41,808 nucleotides of DNA from Planctomycetaceae bacterium (lineage in GTDB: Bacteria; Planctomycetota; Planctomycetia; Pirellulales; Pirellulaceae): contig PAPJ01000016.1 in the NCBI GenBank assembly GCA_002709045.1, positions 1-41,808 of the forward strand, in the 5' to 3' direction. Positions 1 to 8,564 of this stretch are shown in pieces (position 1 is the first letter of the stretch; every line of letters starts with the position of its first letter). The translations under genes were made by a program, and so were the position numbers. The notes beneath the pieces are model-generated. The model did no database searches. It was not told the origin of the DNA and saw only the letters and a program-made list of their open reading frames with translations.

Positions 1-85
1 TGGCCTGATTGGGAGGTTGGCGGATGCCGGGAGCGGCGATCTCTGTGAATCGCCTCGGATTGAAGTAGAATTCCCCGCTTACGGA

Positions 86-159
<74 letters not shown>

Positions 160-171
160 CTCTATTCGACG

Positions 172-201
172 CTCCTCTGTGCCTGTATTGGCACGGAGGA
201 G
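172..201 (+). terminator. hairpin downstream of the tRNA, possible terminator or processing signal
   Basis: CTCCTCTGTGCC (172-183) pairs with GGCACGGAGGAG (190-201) over 12 positions, one of them G-U, around a 6-nt loop TGTATT. It starts 13 nt after the tRNA. There is no convincing T-run after it, so a classical Rho-independent terminator is uncertain. The stem itself is clear. Confidence 0.5.
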
Positions 202-443
202 TATGTCGAGTATTTCTTCAAAGTTTGACGATTGTTCTTGGTCTGACTTTATATTGCTCACACGCGTTCTCTAAGCCGGTTGGAAGTCGAGTCCCAGATT
301 TATTTGAGATGTCTTACTCCTACTGTCGTACATCTTGTACATAAGCCAAATCTTGTAGCGAGAATAACGACTGGAGAGCAAACTTTAGAATGGTAAGTTA
401 AAGAATGTACGAAGACTATTTTTGATCCAATAAGAGATTACCA

Positions 444-944
444 ATGGTATTTGACATTTTAAATTCAATTCGTTTCTTTGGATTTTGGGGAGATGAGCCT
501 GGTTTTGTTTGCATCATGGTTATCTTTATATTGATCGTGGGAGTGATTGCGTGGAGGTTTGATGATAAAAGTCTCATAGAGCAAACCGATCAACAGTCAG
601 CACCTTCTTCCAGCATTGCGGGAGATGAGCAACCAACCTCGCGGATAGTCGGCTTTGCCTTTTGGATCGCATTTGTTGTCATCTATTCTGTGGTGATCAT
701 TGTGCCTCCAGTAATCATCGTACAGGATGCATACAACTGGTACTTTAATTTCCTCAGCTATGTAGCTGTGGTCATGGTCTTTTCTGCAATATTCTTTATG
801 GCGACAAAGCAGGTTTATATGGCCAGGCCTACAAAGAGGCTGCGTTTTGTGTGTAGGATTTTTCTAATTCATGCAGTGTTTGGTCTCTTACTACTTCTGT
901 TTGCAACCTACGTTATCTTCAGCGGCGGGTTAGAGTCCGTTTAA
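444..944 (+). CDS. hypothetical four-helix membrane protein
   Basis: This is a 166-residue protein I do not recognise. Hydrophobicity suggests four membrane segments, at about residues 21-38, 69-92, 100-121 and 135-159, with a polar Gln/Ser-rich linker (about 41-66) between the first and second. No catalytic or binding motif is visible. The ATG at 444 is preceded by AAGAGAT, a weak ribosome site. It stands alone between the tRNA and the next secreted protein, so context gives no clue to its role. It is probably a real inner-membrane protein, because open frame and hydrophobic pattern agree. Confidence 0.6.
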   Translation: MVFDILNSIRFFGFWGDEPGFVCIMVIFILIVGVIAWRFDDKSLIEQTDQQSAPSSSIAGDEQPTSRIVGFAFWIAFVVIYSVVIIVPPVIIVQDAYNWYFNFLSYVAVVMVFSAIFFMATKQVYMARPTKRLRFVCRIFLIHAVFGLLLLLFATYVIFSGGLESV

Positions 945-1256
945 TAGGTTAGATTGAGCTGAGGAAACCGTGAGTTGGGACAGAGGCAGTGTTGAGGTTG
1001 CCCCTACTTAATTCGACATACTCTAAGTGCTTCGGTGCCGATCAACAGTGGAATTCCTGACCAATTGAATACGATGGAAATAAAACTTTGCTATACTCCT
1101 TGTGTCGGGCGGATATAAGAGCCTCTTCGGATGCTTTGACTCGATTCTTTTTTGAGCTGCAATCGGCAGGGTGGAGTTGATTGAGCGTTGCCTCAGTTTC
1201 CGACAGTCGTTCAGGTTAGCAATGATTCTTTTATTTTTTCCAGGATTGAAAACGAG
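945..1256. other. intergenic region, 312 bp
   Basis: No gene or RNA is evident. The main signal is an extended -10 element, TGCTATACT at 1089-1097, about 160 nt before the next start. No good -35 element lies at the right distance. Short open frames here are on the wrong strand or lack ribosome sites. Confidence 0.5.
1089..1097 (+). promoter_or_regulatory. candidate extended -10 promoter element
   Basis: TGCTATACT matches the TGn-TATAAT extended -10 form with one base off. It lies upstream of the exported protein starting at 1257. No clear -35 box is seen. Confidence 0.3.
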
Positions 1257-1880
1257 ATGAAACTCAAGCCCCTTATGTTTTTGTGTTTGGCTATTCAGAT
1301 CATATTCTTCGGGCAGCAACATTCTTTGGCTGAGGAGAAAAAGCCGGCATCATGGCAGGAATTTGTTCAATTCAATCAATCCACGGGTGCTTTTGGAACG
1401 TTTACGACCGAAGGTGAGACAAAGGATTTGTGGGAAGGTATTCAAGCCGGGCAAAAGTACGTTGCGACGCAAATCTACCAACTGGCTGAAGACGGAAAAT
1501 CTATTCAAGCGTCGCACCGCATGGAAACTGAAAATGGTGATGTCATTTCAGTCGGTGTGGGTATCCAGTATTGGGATGCACGAACCAACACTGTGTTATC
1601 CAGTTATTCCGGTTTTGATCAGGGTAAGCTGTTTACAGGGTCATCGGAACTAAAAAGCATCGATGCAGATAAAAAAACCATCAAATGGATTTATACAGAG
1701 AATAGTCAGGGCAAAACAACCAAATACAAGCAGCAGGCTACTAATGTTTCAGCTAATGAGAAGAAGCAAGTTAATCAAAAAGAGAGTGGTGGTGAAGCAT
1801 GGGAGGAAACACTGAGGCGTTTGAATCCTATTAAACTAGCCCCTCGTCGCCAGATTTTCCCCAAGTTGCTTGGGCGATAG
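1257..1880 (+). CDS. exported hypothetical protein
   Basis: The chosen ATG (1257) gives a typical signal peptide: basic MKLK, then a hydrophobic core, then a likely cut before AEEKK near residue 26. The frame stays open upstream to 1188, but those extra 23 residues would bury the signal. The mature part (about 180 residues) alternates short strand-like stretches rich in Thr, Gly and Tyr, with a repeated pattern of Gly-containing turns. This looks like a beta-barrel, lipocalin-like (DUF1579-type) fold, but that is inference only. The tail is basic (RRLNPIKLAPRRQ). It is probably periplasmic. Function is unknown. Confidence 0.7.
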   Translation: MKLKPLMFLCLAIQIIFFGQQHSLAEEKKPASWQEFVQFNQSTGAFGTFTTEGETKDLWEGIQAGQKYVATQIYQLAEDGKSIQASHRMETENGDVISVGVGIQYWDARTNTVLSSYSGFDQGKLFTGSSELKSIDADKKTIKWIYTENSQGKTTKYKQQATNVSANEKKQVNQKESGGEAWEETLRRLNPIKLAPRRQIFPKLLGR

Positions 1881-2021
1881 AATAGGCAGGTCAGACTGTT
1901 CAGGGGATTATTATCCTATCTCTGCAAAGGTTGTTGGTTTTGGTCTTTTTGTTTATTTCTAATTTGTTGTTACGGTGACTTTCAGACCTTCGTATCATTC
2001 TTTGACCGTCGAACATTTTTT

Positions 2022-3797
2022 ATGAGATCATTTACAGCACTCGTATTGCTTTTCAGCGCTCAACTCATCGTCATTGCTGATGTACGTATGCCAAGTCTTT
2101 TCAGTGACCGGATGGTGCTGCAACAAAAGACTGAAAATATGGTTTGGGGATTTGCGTCTCCGGGTGAAAAAGTCTCCGTTGAAGCGAGCTGGGGTAATAC
2201 TGCCAGGACGACAGCCAATGCTGTAGGTAAGTGGCGAGTCCCACTGAAAACGCCTTGGCACGGAACTGGTCATTCAATCACGATCCGTGGAAATAATACG
2301 ATTTCACTAAAGGACATTGCGATTGGTGAGGTTTGGTTATGTGCTGGCCAATCCAACATGGGATGGGCACTGGGTAATTGCTTTGACGCTGATCGCGAAA
2401 CGGTACGTGCGAATGTACCAAATCTGAGGATTTTCAAATCATCGCGTGAGCACTGGCATGAACCACTCGATGAATCACGTGATCTACTCGCCAAATGGGT
2501 TTCCTGCACACCCGAAACTGCTGCTATGACTTCAGCGGTTTCCTACTACTTTGGCAAGACGCTTCAGGAAGCTCTTGGGATTCCCGTTGGAATCATCGTT
2601 CAGGCTTACGCTGGAACACCTATTGAAGGCTGGATGCCCACAGATATTCAAGCCGGCGAAAAACGCACACAGCAACACATAGCTCAGTTGAACAAAACAT
2701 CACGGCGTTATAGCCGTGATGATGCGTTGAAGACGTGGGAGCAGGAACACATCACCTACAAGCAAAAGATTGCTGCGGGTGAAACGATGAAGAATCAGTG
2801 GAGACAACTACAACCACCCTTTATTACAAAGCCGGCCAATCTGGGCCATCAATATCCGGGCCATATCTACAACGCCATGATTCATCCTATTCGGCCTTAC
2901 GGTATCCGAGGTGCGATCTGGTATCAGGGTGAAAGGAATTCAAAGAATGTTCCGCAGGCAGAACACTATTACGAGCAAATCAAAAAGTTAATTAGCCATT
3001 ACCGATCTACCTGGCACGAGCAGTCGGGTGGAAGTGTTCCCGCAGATTTTCCGTTTATTCTGACTCAGCTACCGAGTTGGCATGCACCACAAAACAAGCC
3101 CATCGAAGACTTGGAAGCACCATGGGTTGTTAACCGTGAGGCGATGCGTTTGGCCAGCAGGGAAATGCCCAATATAGGACTGGTCGTTTCCATTGACACG
3201 GGAGACGCCATTCTACTGCACCCAAAGAATAAACGACCGATCGGAATACGCCATGCCTTGTATGCGCTTGAAAATGTTTACCACATGAAAGTCGTGGGTT
3301 CGGGGCCACAGCTAAGAAGTCATGAAATTAAGGGGAATCGGATCCTTTTGAACTTTGACTCCATCGGCAGTGGTCTGATTACAGCCAATGATTTGATCCA
3401 ATCCGGCGAATCAAAACTGAATTCTTTTGCAATTGCTGGTGTTGATCGTCGCTGGCAATGGGCAGATGTCACTATCGAGGGTAATCAGGTTATTGTTTCA
3501 TCCGGTAAAGTTAAATCGCCGGCTGCGGTACGCTACGCCTGGGCGATGAACCCCTCAAAACGTAATCTACTTTATAACCGAGAAGGCTTACCCGCATCAC
3601 CATTTCGTACGGATGATTGGCCGCTGTTTGATCCGGAAAATGAAGTTGTCGAAGTTATCAAACCCCATGTTCCGGAAGGTTATCAGCCAGCGGACTGGGT
3701 TCGACCGGCCATGGTACAAAAAGCTGACTCATCTACGACCGGAGTTATACGTAAAAATGCTGACACCGAAAATCACGAAATAGACATTCGGGAATAA
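2022..3797 (+). CDS. secreted sialate O-acetylesterase-family (SGNH hydrolase) protein
   Basis: This 591-residue protein begins with a signal peptide (about 1-19). It is followed by the N-terminal beta-sandwich typical of the family (MPSLFSDRMVLQQ). The SGNH nucleophile block is plain: GEVWLCAGQSNM, with Ser111 as nucleophile. WYQGERNS is a second family block. The Asp/His pair lies in IDTGDAILLHPKNKRPIG (Asp392 or Asp395 with His400). Family members remove acetyl groups from sialic acid or plant and algal polysaccharides in the periplasm. Planctomycetes usually carry several for polysaccharide use. The substrate cannot be told from sequence. No sulfatase or glycosidase lies next to it, so it seems to be a single unit. 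Confidence 0.88.
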   Translation: MRSFTALVLLFSAQLIVIADVRMPSLFSDRMVLQQKTENMVWGFASPGEKVSVEASWGNTARTTANAVGKWRVPLKTPWHGTGHSITIRGNNTISLKDIAIGEVWLCAGQSNMGWALGNCFDADRETVRANVPNLRIFKSSREHWHEPLDESRDLLAKWVSCTPETAAMTSAVSYYFGKTLQEALGIPVGIIVQAYAGTPIEGWMPTDIQAGEKRTQQHIAQLNKTSRRYSRDDALKTWEQEHITYKQKIAAGETMKNQWRQLQPPFITKPANLGHQYPGHIYNAMIHPIRPYGIRGAIWYQGERNSKNVPQAEHYYEQIKKLISHYRSTWHEQSGGSVPADFPFILTQLPSWHAPQNKPIEDLEAPWVVNREAMRLASREMPNIGLVVSIDTGDAILLHPKNKRPIGIRHALYALENVYHMKVVGSGPQLRSHEIKGNRILLNFDSIGSGLITANDLIQSGESKLNSFAIAGVDRRWQWADVTIEGNQVIVSSGKVKSPAAVRYAWAMNPSKRNLLYNREGLPASPFRTDDWPLFDPENEVVEVIKPHVPEGYQPADWVRPAMVQKADSSTTGVIRKNADTENHEIDIRE

Positions 3798-3862
3798 GAA
3801 AATCTTGAGATTGATGAAGAAACGGCTCCTTAAATTACGGATCTCAATGCGAAGGATGTTTC

Positions 3863-4090
3863 CTATACGTTGGAAAAAATACTCCCTTGCTGAATCGCTA
3901 ATTCTCTCGTCTTGCTTAGTGTATGAACTATATATGGAGCTTTATTATCAAGATTATCAGGGACTTTTTTGTTGACCTGAGTTTCAACTGGATTGGAATT
4001 CTGCTTGTTGATGGTTTCTGAAATCTTTTGACAGCTAAATAGAAACAACACTGCGATAATTAAATATCCAGCTGGTTTTACGGTGTTCAT
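3863..4090 (-). CDS. small putative lipoprotein
   Basis: The frame encodes 75 residues. The N-terminus has a hydrophobic core (YLIIAVLFLFSC) ending in a lipobox-like FLFS-Cys-Gln, so Cys20 could be lipidated after signal peptidase II cleavage. The remainder is polar and Asn/Lys-rich with no known motif. GAGGTC stands about 10 nt before the ATG on this strand and can serve as ribosome site. It faces the esterase gene tail to tail and is divergent from the gene at 4436. It is short with no recognised family, so it is moderately likely to be real. Confidence 0.5.
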   Translation of the reverse strand: MNTVKPAGYLIIAVLFLFSCQKISETINKQNSNPVETQVNKKVPDNLDNKAPYIVHTLSKTRELAIQQGSIFSNV

Positions 4091-4435
4091 TACTTTCTGA
4101 CCTCAGTGAAAAAATTTCAAATAGCACCACATCTATAAAGATTGGCTTTTCCTGTTAAATCGTCAGACAACTTTAGGCGTAAAGAACTTCCAGAAAAATT
4201 TTTACGCTGAGATTTAAATATTGTTTCGGAATTCTTCAAAGGTACTTCAATAGATCGTTTTATAAGACTTTATCAGCTTGTCCTGGAATATCACGCTTAG
4301 CTTTAAGATTCGGTTGACTGGCTAATCACAGTTTGTATCTCCTGATGAGGCTAAAAAATTTTGACTGGGTACAATGTTTTCATCAGCTAGAGTCAAAGTC
4401 AGAAAACGACAAGATATTTGTGGAAAGAAATTATT
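4091..4435. other. divergent intergenic region, 345 bp
   Basis: This region separates the minus-strand lipoprotein from the plus-strand EEP protein and should hold both promoters. A TTGACT at 4361-4366 resembles a -35 box but has no good -10 box after it. GCGTAAA and TTTACGC form a 7-bp inverted repeat with a 17-nt spacer around 4177-4207. No RNA gene or open frame with support is seen. The sequence is AT-rich. Confidence 0.4.
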
Positions 4436-6046
4436 ATGTACTTAGTGCAAAGATTATTGGTTTGCTTGATAACGTCTTTAATTACGACAATGGTGTGCGA
4501 ATCCGGATTAGCTGATGAATCCTTTTCTTTCCGCACAATGACATGGAATATCTGGCATGGCGGCCGTGAGGATGGTGAGAAAATCGGTCCCAAACGAGTG
4601 GTTGAAATTATTCAGCAAAGTAAAGCAGATATTGTGGCCATGCAGGAGACCTATGGCTCGGGAGAGTGGATTAGTAAACAACTAGGTTTTCATTTTCATC
4701 CTCGCGGTACGAACGTTTCTATTCATAGCCGTTATCCGGTGCTCGAGGATATTTCCGTATTTGAAAAATTCAAATGCGTTGGCGCGTTATTGGAATTACC
4801 AGGAGGTCGTAAAATTGCCTTTTATTCTATCTGGCTGCCCTACAACAAAGAAATCTGGGTAGAAGGCACACGAAATGTTAACGATTTAGATGCTATGAAA
4901 TACGCCTGCGATGCCTCGCGTGATAATCTGGAAAAAATGTGGGCGTTAATTCAAAATCGACTTAGCGATTCACAGTACGCAGGGATTCCGATTGTGATTG
5001 CAGGTGATTTCAACAGCATGTCACATCTCGACTATCTAGAGTCATTCCGAGACCAGTTTGATGGTGTTGTGATCGATTGGCCTACCAGTCACATTCTAAG
5101 TGATGCCGGTTTCCAGGATGCTTGGCGGGAGAATCATCCCGAAGTTCATCGTCAGAAAGATCGCACCTGGACACCACGCTTTCCCAAACAACAGCAAGAT
5201 CGCATTGACTTTATCTATTATCGTGGTTCCCGTTTGGAAACACGAGATGCTGTCATAATCGATAAGCATGATCAAAAATTCCCTTCCGATCATGCTGCAC
5301 TGGTTACTGAGTTTTCATGGGTCGATCCTACACCATCACAGTCACTTCGTTTGGTCTCTTACAATATTAAACATGGCTTAGGAAACGATGGCCGCCTCGA
5401 CCTGAACCGTACTGCTGCTCTGCTAAATAACTTAAATGCGGATTTGATTGGTTTACAAGAGGTCGATAACCAGGTGAAACGTAGCGGTATGATAGATCAG
5501 GCCCAAGCTCTCGGGAAGTCTTTAAACATGTATTCGGCCTTTGGTTCTTTTATGAATTATCAAGGTGGGAAGTATGGACTAGGGATCCTTTCGAAGTATC
5601 CCATCGTGGCAGCACAAGAAATTAAACTGCCAACTGGCAATGAACCACGAGTGGCACTGGCCTGTAAGATTCAGCTGCCTGATCAACATGAAATCATGCT
5701 GGTTAACCTACATTTTGATTGGGTGGAAGATGATAAGTTCCGCTTTCAGCAAGCAAAAGAACTAGCCAAATACCTAAACTCCCTGACACTACCTTACATA
5801 TTAATGGGTGATTTTAACGACCAACCTGAATCTCGTACATTAGACTTACTTTCACGAGGTAAACTGGCCGCTGTTAAACCCAAGCAGGATCGGTTCACTT
5901 TTCCATCTGTTACACCTGCAATAGAAATTGATTTTATTTTTGCAGCTCCCCGGGATGCTTGGCATTTGAATTTCAGTCGCGTTTTGAATGGTAAATTAAC
6001 GTCTGATCACCGACCGATTTTAGCAGGTCTGGGGTTGAAACCCTAA
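4436..6046 (+). CDS. secreted protein with two endonuclease/exonuclease/phosphatase domains
   Basis: The 536-residue product carries two complete EEP (DNase I-like, Mg2+-dependent phosphodiesterase) domains in tandem after a signal peptide (about 1-26). Domain 1 shows WNIWHGG, MQETYG, GDFNS (from residue 190) and SDHAAL. Domain 2 shows YNIKHG, LQEVD, MGDFND (Gly458) and SDHRPI. Each has the Asn, Glu, Asp-Asn and Asp-His residues expected for catalysis. A TTG 18 bases upstream could also start, but the ATG at 4436 has GGAAAG about 10 nt ahead. Single-domain relatives cleave DNA, phosphoinositides or sphingomyelin. The substrate here is unknown; a periplasmic or outer nuclease or phosphatase is plausible. 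Confidence 0.85.
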   Translation: MYLVQRLLVCLITSLITTMVCESGLADESFSFRTMTWNIWHGGREDGEKIGPKRVVEIIQQSKADIVAMQETYGSGEWISKQLGFHFHPRGTNVSIHSRYPVLEDISVFEKFKCVGALLELPGGRKIAFYSIWLPYNKEIWVEGTRNVNDLDAMKYACDASRDNLEKMWALIQNRLSDSQYAGIPIVIAGDFNSMSHLDYLESFRDQFDGVVIDWPTSHILSDAGFQDAWRENHPEVHRQKDRTWTPRFPKQQQDRIDFIYYRGSRLETRDAVIIDKHDQKFPSDHAALVTEFSWVDPTPSQSLRLVSYNIKHGLGNDGRLDLNRTAALLNNLNADLIGLQEVDNQVKRSGMIDQAQALGKSLNMYSAFGSFMNYQGGKYGLGILSKYPIVAAQEIKLPTGNEPRVALACKIQLPDQHEIMLVNLHFDWVEDDKFRFQQAKELAKYLNSLTLPYILMGDFNDQPESRTLDLLSRGKLAAVKPKQDRFTFPSVTPAIEIDFIFAAPRDAWHLNFSRVLNGKLTSDHRPILAGLGLKP

Positions 6047-6167
6047 ACGAGATCGAACCAGCCACGAGCGGCCTAAAGACTTTTTCTTCTGGCGTATCGA
6101 GCACCGTTTGGCTTGGATATCGCGCTGGCCAGAACTTACCGATTTATTCTTAATTAAGTCGGCTATC

Positions 6168-6542
6168 TTATTCTTTCCAGTTACCCGAATTGTATTTGTT
6201 GATCGCCGCTTTCGATTCGGCAATGCCCAAACCGGTCTCGTCAGAATAAAGTTTCGCTGCTTCAGCAAGCGTGTGGGTTTTTTTATGACACATTTTCTGG
6301 ACGCTTGCCGAAGGCTCTTGAAGTTTTGAAATGTCAACATCCCCCGAGCGTTTTAAAAATAACAGTGGAATAGAGATTCCAATTCCAACTCCTAAAACAA
6401 TACCTTGCCAGAATGATGAAAACGTATGTAGAAATGCACTAAATCCGAACAACATCAAAGAGGTGATTGCCAATCCCGTCAAGACATACGGAAAATCGGA
6501 GAAACCAAAATCACTGGGTCTAAAGCTACGGTGTTTCTGCAT
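6168..6542 (-). CDS. small membrane protein with L7/L12-like C-terminal motif
   Basis: The 124-residue product has two hydrophobic segments (about residues 19-41 and 45-62), a basic-acidic linker, then a tail reading AAKLYSDETGLGIAESKAAI. That tail strongly resembles the C-terminal helix pair of ribosomal protein L7/L12 (the A-x-x-x-Y-x-x-x-T-G-L-G-L-x-E-A-K pattern). Such tails occur outside ribosomes in small membrane proteins of several bacteria, where their role is not known to me. The gene is convergent with the EEP gene and divergent from the hydrolase at 6878. A translation-linked or protein-interaction role is only a guess. Confidence 0.7.
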   Translation of the reverse strand: MQKHRSFRPSDFGFSDFPYVLTGLAITSLMLFGFSAFLHTFSSFWQGIVLGVGIGISIPLLFLKRSGDVDISKLQEPSASVQKMCHKKTHTLAEAAKLYSDETGLGIAESKAAINKYNSGNWKE

Positions 6543-6877
6543 TTTAGCTCTTTCTATTTGGGTGATAAATCAGTTTTGTATGAGCTTAAAGGGTATTCGT
6601 TTGCTACCAGCTAATATTGGTCGGAATATGTGTTAAAGGATCAAAATTTCAATGCAGATTGTCTTTCTAAATCAATTCATCATTGTGGTTTGGATATGGT
6701 TTAATCAATATGACTGAATTCACATGCAGAACTAACAACAATTGTTCGCGTATCTTGTGATACCATCACAACGCTTTATTTTTAGTTTGTTGTGCCTCAC
6801 TCGAAAAACGGGATAATGGATATTCAAGCATATTAGTGTTGATCTATTTCCACCCTCTTTATAAAGAAGAATTTGCT
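6543..6877. other. divergent intergenic region, 335 bp
   Basis: It holds the promoter region for the minus-strand membrane protein and the plus-strand hydrolase. One plus-strand promoter candidate is listed separately (6790-6817). No RNA gene or supported open frame is seen in the rest. Confidence 0.4.
6790..6817 (+). promoter_or_regulatory. candidate sigma70-type promoter for the hydrolase
   Basis: TTGTGC (6790-6795), 16-bp spacer, GATAAT (6812-6817). Transcription would begin near 6824, giving a leader of about 54 nt before the ATG at 6878. Confidence 0.4.
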
Positions 6878-7759
6878 ATGAGATTTTTATTCTCGTTTAT
6901 CGTGTTTCTATTGACCGTTACTTGTCACGGTCAATCTTCTTATGAGACCGAGAAGGATATTGAGTTTGCCAATATTGACGGAGTGTCATTGAAGCTTGAT
7001 GCCTACCTGCTCCGCGCAGAGACTCCCATGCCCTGTATTGTTTATGTTCATGGCGGTGGTTTTACAAGCGGTGATAAAGCTCAGATTCAGGCTCCGATCT
7101 TTGAGCCATTAATGCAACTTGGTTTTTCTTATATCAGTATTAACTATCGACTAGCTCCTGAAGTGACATATCCAACATTGACCGATGATGTGGAGCGAGC
7201 GATTGCTTTTATCAAGGCCAATACTAAACGATTTAATGTGAATCCTGACAAGTTAGTACTGATGGGTGACTCTGCCGGTGGCTTGCTGGTCTCTTATGTT
7301 GGTGCTAAGCACAAACCAGGCAATGAAGTGGCTGGAGTGATTTCATTTTTTGGTGAACATGACCTGGTGATCCGAGCTTCGGAGAATCCCTGTGCGGTCG
7401 ATGGTAAGACGATTGCTCGACCAAAGGGAGGTTGTATTTCTGCAGGTCTGGCAGCTTATTTAGGGTTTAAGGAAGTCACTGCGGAGACCAGAAAGTTACT
7501 TGCCGCAGCATCCTGCGTTACTCATGTAGATGAGGATATGCCACCATACCTGCTACTGCATGGTACTCGTGATTACGGCGTGCCGATTGAACAGTCGATT
7601 AGTATGTATCAGACAATGCGGAAACGTCGAAATTACTGCCGGCTCGTATCGGTTGTTGGTGGTAATCATGGTATTGGCAGTTGGTCTCAGCCGGGCCAGC
7701 AGCACTACAAAGCAGCGCTGCGACAATTTTTAACCAAACAGGTGCTTGAGGTAGAGTGA
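6878..7759 (+). CDS. secreted alpha/beta hydrolase (carboxylesterase/lipase, HGGG type)
   Basis: The 293-residue protein has a short signal peptide (MRFLFSFIVFLLTVTCHG). The oxyanion-hole motif HGGG begins at His58 and the nucleophile elbow GDSAGG gives Ser132. Asp232 (HGTRDYG) and His264 (GGNHGIG) complete a credible triad. These features place it in the hormone-sensitive lipase/BD-FAE-like esterase group, which hydrolyses short acyl esters. The ATG at 6878 is preferred over upstream in-frame starts because AAAGAAGA precedes it and the signal peptide then starts cleanly. It may remove acyl or feruloyl groups from polysaccharides outside the cytoplasm, as the esterase at 2022 might. That link is inference. 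Confidence 0.88.
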   Translation: MRFLFSFIVFLLTVTCHGQSSYETEKDIEFANIDGVSLKLDAYLLRAETPMPCIVYVHGGGFTSGDKAQIQAPIFEPLMQLGFSYISINYRLAPEVTYPTLTDDVERAIAFIKANTKRFNVNPDKLVLMGDSAGGLLVSYVGAKHKPGNEVAGVISFFGEHDLVIRASENPCAVDGKTIARPKGGCISAGLAAYLGFKEVTAETRKLLAAASCVTHVDEDMPPYLLLHGTRDYGVPIEQSISMYQTMRKRRNYCRLVSVVGGNHGIGSWSQPGQQHYKAALRQFLTKQVLEVE

Positions 7760-7880
7760 GGTTGTTAGTGTGTGTGGGTGAATAGCGGTTCAATCCTGGT
7801 GTTGACTACCCATTATCACGATTGAATCAATTTCGTTAGTGAGAGGTTTTTTCTGGGATAATTCGGGTTCATTCTCCCAC

Positions 7881-7909
7881 TTGTCGATGTGAATAAGTCA
7901 GTCTAGGAT
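7881..7909 (+). promoter_or_regulatory. candidate promoter of ilvN-ilvC
   Basis: TTGTCG (7881-7886), 17-bp spacer, TAGGAT (7904-7909). Transcription would start near 7916, about 30 nt before ilvN. No leader peptide or T-box is visible in this short leader. Confidence 0.4.
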
Positions 7910-7945
7910 GCATGTTTACCCGTTTATAGATGCTGTAAAGTAATA

Positions 7946-8464
7946 GTGAATTTAACTATGCGTCATGTTATCTCAGCCTTGGTTCAGAATGTTCCTGGAG
8001 TGCTTGCGCATGTCTCGGGAATGCTTGCATCCCGAGGTTTTAATATCGATTCACTCGCAGTCGGTGCTACTGAAGATCCTACACTTTCGCGAATGACATT
8101 CGTGGTTGTCGGTGGTGACAATGTGTTAGAACAGGTTGCCAAACAGCTGGAAAAGATCGTGACGGTTGTTCAGGTGACAGACATCAGTGCTTTTCAGCAT
8201 GTTGAACGTGATTTAATGCTTATCAAAGTGAAGGCTGAGTCCGGTAGTCAGCGATCTGAAATTCGTGAATTAGCGGATATCTTTCGCGGTAAGATCGTGG
8301 ATGTTGGTCAGTCAGAAATGATGATTGAGATCTCTGGTCGTGAATCCAAGCTGGAAGCTTTTATTGAGCGCGTTCGGCCATTTGGCATTTCCGCCTTGTC
8401 GCGAACGGGTCGTATTGCATTGATTCGGAATGATTCGCTGGTATCAGTGGAAAACGACGAATAA
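7946..8464 (+). CDS. ilvN: acetolactate synthase small (regulatory) subunit
   Basis: This ACT-domain protein activates the catalytic subunit of acetolactate synthase and makes it sensitive to valine. It works in the first common step of isoleucine, valine and leucine synthesis in the cytoplasm. The N-terminus has the family pattern: VQNVPGVLAHVSGMLASRGFNIDSL followed by DPTLSRMTFVV, split here across the ACT core (residues 5-75). The ALS_ss_C region (about 85-165) follows with REL and GRE blocks. Length (172 residues) fits IlvN/IlvH of this type. The start is a GTG at 7946; an ATG at 7958 is an equal alternative. It precedes ilvC by 100 bp, so the two are probably co-transcribed. No ilvB for the large subunit lies in the window. 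Confidence 0.95.
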   Translation: MNLTMRHVISALVQNVPGVLAHVSGMLASRGFNIDSLAVGATEDPTLSRMTFVVVGGDNVLEQVAKQLEKIVTVVQVTDISAFQHVERDLMLIKVKAESGSQRSEIRELADIFRGKIVDVGQSEMMIEISGRESKLEAFIERVRPFGISALSRTGRIALIRNDSLVSVENDE

Positions 8465-8564
8465 TAACTGAGTCTGGCTACAAAGCGAGTATCTATCGTT
8501 GGTGTTGGCTCAGTAGAATAAAAACAAGATCCCAATATTTGTATGTGAAAGAAGGTAACCTTCA

